DNA from: Tateyamaria sp. syn59
GTDB taxonomy: Bacteria > Pseudomonadota > Alphaproteobacteria > Rhodobacterales > Rhodobacteraceae
Length of the DNA stretch: 64,000 nt
NCBI RefSeq assembly: GCF_007995245.1
Contig: NZ_VCBA01000004.1
Span: forward strand, 186,001 to 250,000
Reading direction: 5' to 3'
Below, piece by piece: positions 63,015-64,000 of this stretch. The position numbers were made by a program, and so were the translations under genes. The notes beneath the pieces are model-generated. The model was not told the origin of the DNA, ran no database searches, and saw only the letters and a program-made list of their open reading frames with translations. Positions within the stretch are counted from its first letter, which is position 1. Each line of letters begins with the position of its first letter.

Positions 63015-64000
63015 TCAGCCGCGCCACCAGCGACGGGGCTCGACATTCTCGGCCAGGGTGTGCGGGTTCTGACGCACGCCGTCGTAGATTTCCTGGTAGG
63101 TGTCGATGCCACCGGCCCAGCCGTTGATCCGCTCGCGCCACTGCTCCCACAGTTGCGGCTGGAACTCGGGCGAACACATCTCTTCGGCCTTCTTGATTTC
63201 TGCATCCGACAGCGACGCAACGCGGACGTTGTTCTTGGCAAAGATCGTTTCGGGGCCCTGGTGCGGGTGGCTGAAGCCAACCGTGTTGACCAGTGCGGCT
63301 TCGTTCGCGGCCTGGACGTGCACCTGCGTCAGGTAGGACGATTCCATTACGGCGTCCTGCAGCTCACCGCCGAGGTTGTCGAAGCTTTGGGCGTTCATCG
63401 CCGTGTGCTCGGTCCCGCAGAAGAACTTGAGGTCCACACATTGGCTGACCACGGGCGACATGTTGGCGTAGGCCACGGCCGAGGCCCATGTTTCAGCGCC
63501 GTCGATCAGGCCCTGCTTCAGACCATCGAGCGTTTCTTCCCATGCGACCGGAACGGGGTTCAGGTTCAGGGCGTTCATCGCGATGCGGCCAAGCTGTGTG
63601 CCGGTCACGCGGTTCTTGGTGCCCGCCAGTTGGTCGATGGAGGTCACGGTTGGCTTGTCTTCCCACGACAGACCCAGCTGGATGCCGCGCAGTTCGGCGT
63701 GGGTGAAAAGGAACTTCAGCCCGTGCCGCTTTTCGAACGGGTCGCGCAGGATGCGTTGGCTGTCGGGGCTGTACATGAAGTAGTACTGGTCGGCCCGGCT
63801 GCGGAACATGTAGGCGTAGTCCAGCACGTTCAGGTAGGGCGCGCCACCGGCGGAGTTCTGGGTGGAGGCGGCGTAGATGTCGACGATGCCCTGTTGCGCT
63901 TTTTCAACGCAGGACAGCTGACCGCAGATCTGGTTGTTGCCGATGAATTCGACACGGATCTCCCCGTCCGTGCGCTCTTCGAGGTCGCGGGCAAACTCAA
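63015..64000 (-). CDS. TRAP transporter solute-binding protein (DctP), 5' end beyond the window
   Basis: The frame is open to the right edge; the N-terminal part including the signal peptide is outside. Visible segments: EFARDLEERTDGEIRVEFIG ... CVEKAQQGIVDIYAASTQNS (N-lobe), YYFMYSPDSQRILRDPFEKRHGLKFLF, RVTGTQLGRIAMNALNLNPVPVAWEE (the Arg-containing ligand loop), LKQGLIDGAETWASAVAYANM and the C-terminal helices ending ENVEPRRWWRG. Periplasmic high-affinity receptor for an organic acid, partner of DctQM. Ligand unknown. Confidence 0.9.
   Translation of the reverse strand, partial: EFARDLEERTDGEIRVEFIGNNQICGQLSCVEKAQQGIVDIYAASTQNSAGGAPYLNVLDYAYMFRSRADQYYFMYSPDSQRILRDPFEKRHGLKFLFTHAELRGIQLGLSWEDKPTVTSIDQLAGTKNRVTGTQLGRIAMNALNLNPVPVAWEETLDGLKQGLIDGAETWASAVAYANMSPVVSQCVDLKFFCGTEHTAMNAQSFDNLGGELQDAVMESSYLTQVHVQAANEAALVNTVGFSHPHQGPETIFAKNNVRVASLSDAEIKKAEEMCSPEFQPQLWEQWRERINGWAGGIDTYQEIYDGVRQNPHTLAENVEPRRWWRG

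Overview
The window is GC-rich, densely packed alphaproteobacterial chromosome. Its mix of aerobic-pathway cobalamin genes (cobB/cobA/cobF), a ureDABCEFG cluster, a glutathione-dependent formaldehyde dehydrogenase, an isoquinoline-oxidoreductase-type molybdoenzyme, TRAP and peptide ABC transporters, and many FCD-type GntR regulators suggests a Rhodobacterales (Roseobacter-group) bacterium. That placement is an inference from gene content and composition. No rRNA, tRNA, CRISPR array, intact insertion sequence or prophage was recognised.

Layout. 1-2734: 3' end of a cobalamin operon (cobB partial, cobA, cobF). 2832-10601: urease cluster ureD-A-B-C-E-F-G on the + strand, with six or seven non-urease genes lodged inside it (a small His-containing membrane protein between ureA and ureB; a Tat-exported cyclase-family hydrolase, an AhpD-like protein and an LprI-like protein between ureB and ureC; a secreted hypothetical, a tiny ORF and a DUF1127 protein between ureC and ureE). 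10644-13342 (-): iorA-iorB. 13486-14023: two small membrane proteins. 14085-15200 (-): class III alcohol dehydrogenase.

15652-33982 is the most distinctive region: a LysM/FecR/Ig-like periplasmic protein, a 1616-residue exported protein with about 15 PKD repeats, a membrane class III nucleotide cyclase with HAMP domain, a small DUF3307 membrane protein on the other strand, a 1010-residue ABC-exporter-like protein whose nucleotide-binding domain has lost its P-loop, signature and H-loop but which carries a C-terminal cyclic-nucleotide-binding domain, and then TamA and TamB. Cyclase and cNMP-binding protein side by side suggest a cAMP-linked envelope system coupled to outer-membrane assembly. 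This is an inference, but it is the best candidate here for an undescribed system.

34044-40703: a GntR/AbrB-family transporter pair behind a perfect operator-like inverted repeat, then a divergent TetR / RND efflux pair (adaptor plus pump) with a 19-bp palindrome between them; the pump lacks two of the usual proton-relay residues. 40824-52457: a scattered peptide ABC transporter (two paralogous solute-binding proteins, two permeases, one fused double ATPase), interrupted by an unrelated solute-binding protein gene, a repeat-rich OmpA-family gene and a tandem pair of small paralogous unknown proteins. 52589-57168 (-): MFS transporter, secreted double-cupin protein, patatin-like phospholipase, lactonase-like metallo-hydrolase and a small monooxygenase. 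57300-64000: a catabolic locus with an isopropylmalate/tartrate-type dehydrogenase, a Gfo/Idh/MocA oxidoreductase and a GntR regulator, convergent with iclR-dctM-dctQ-dctP encoding a TRAP transporter (dctP cut by the window edge).
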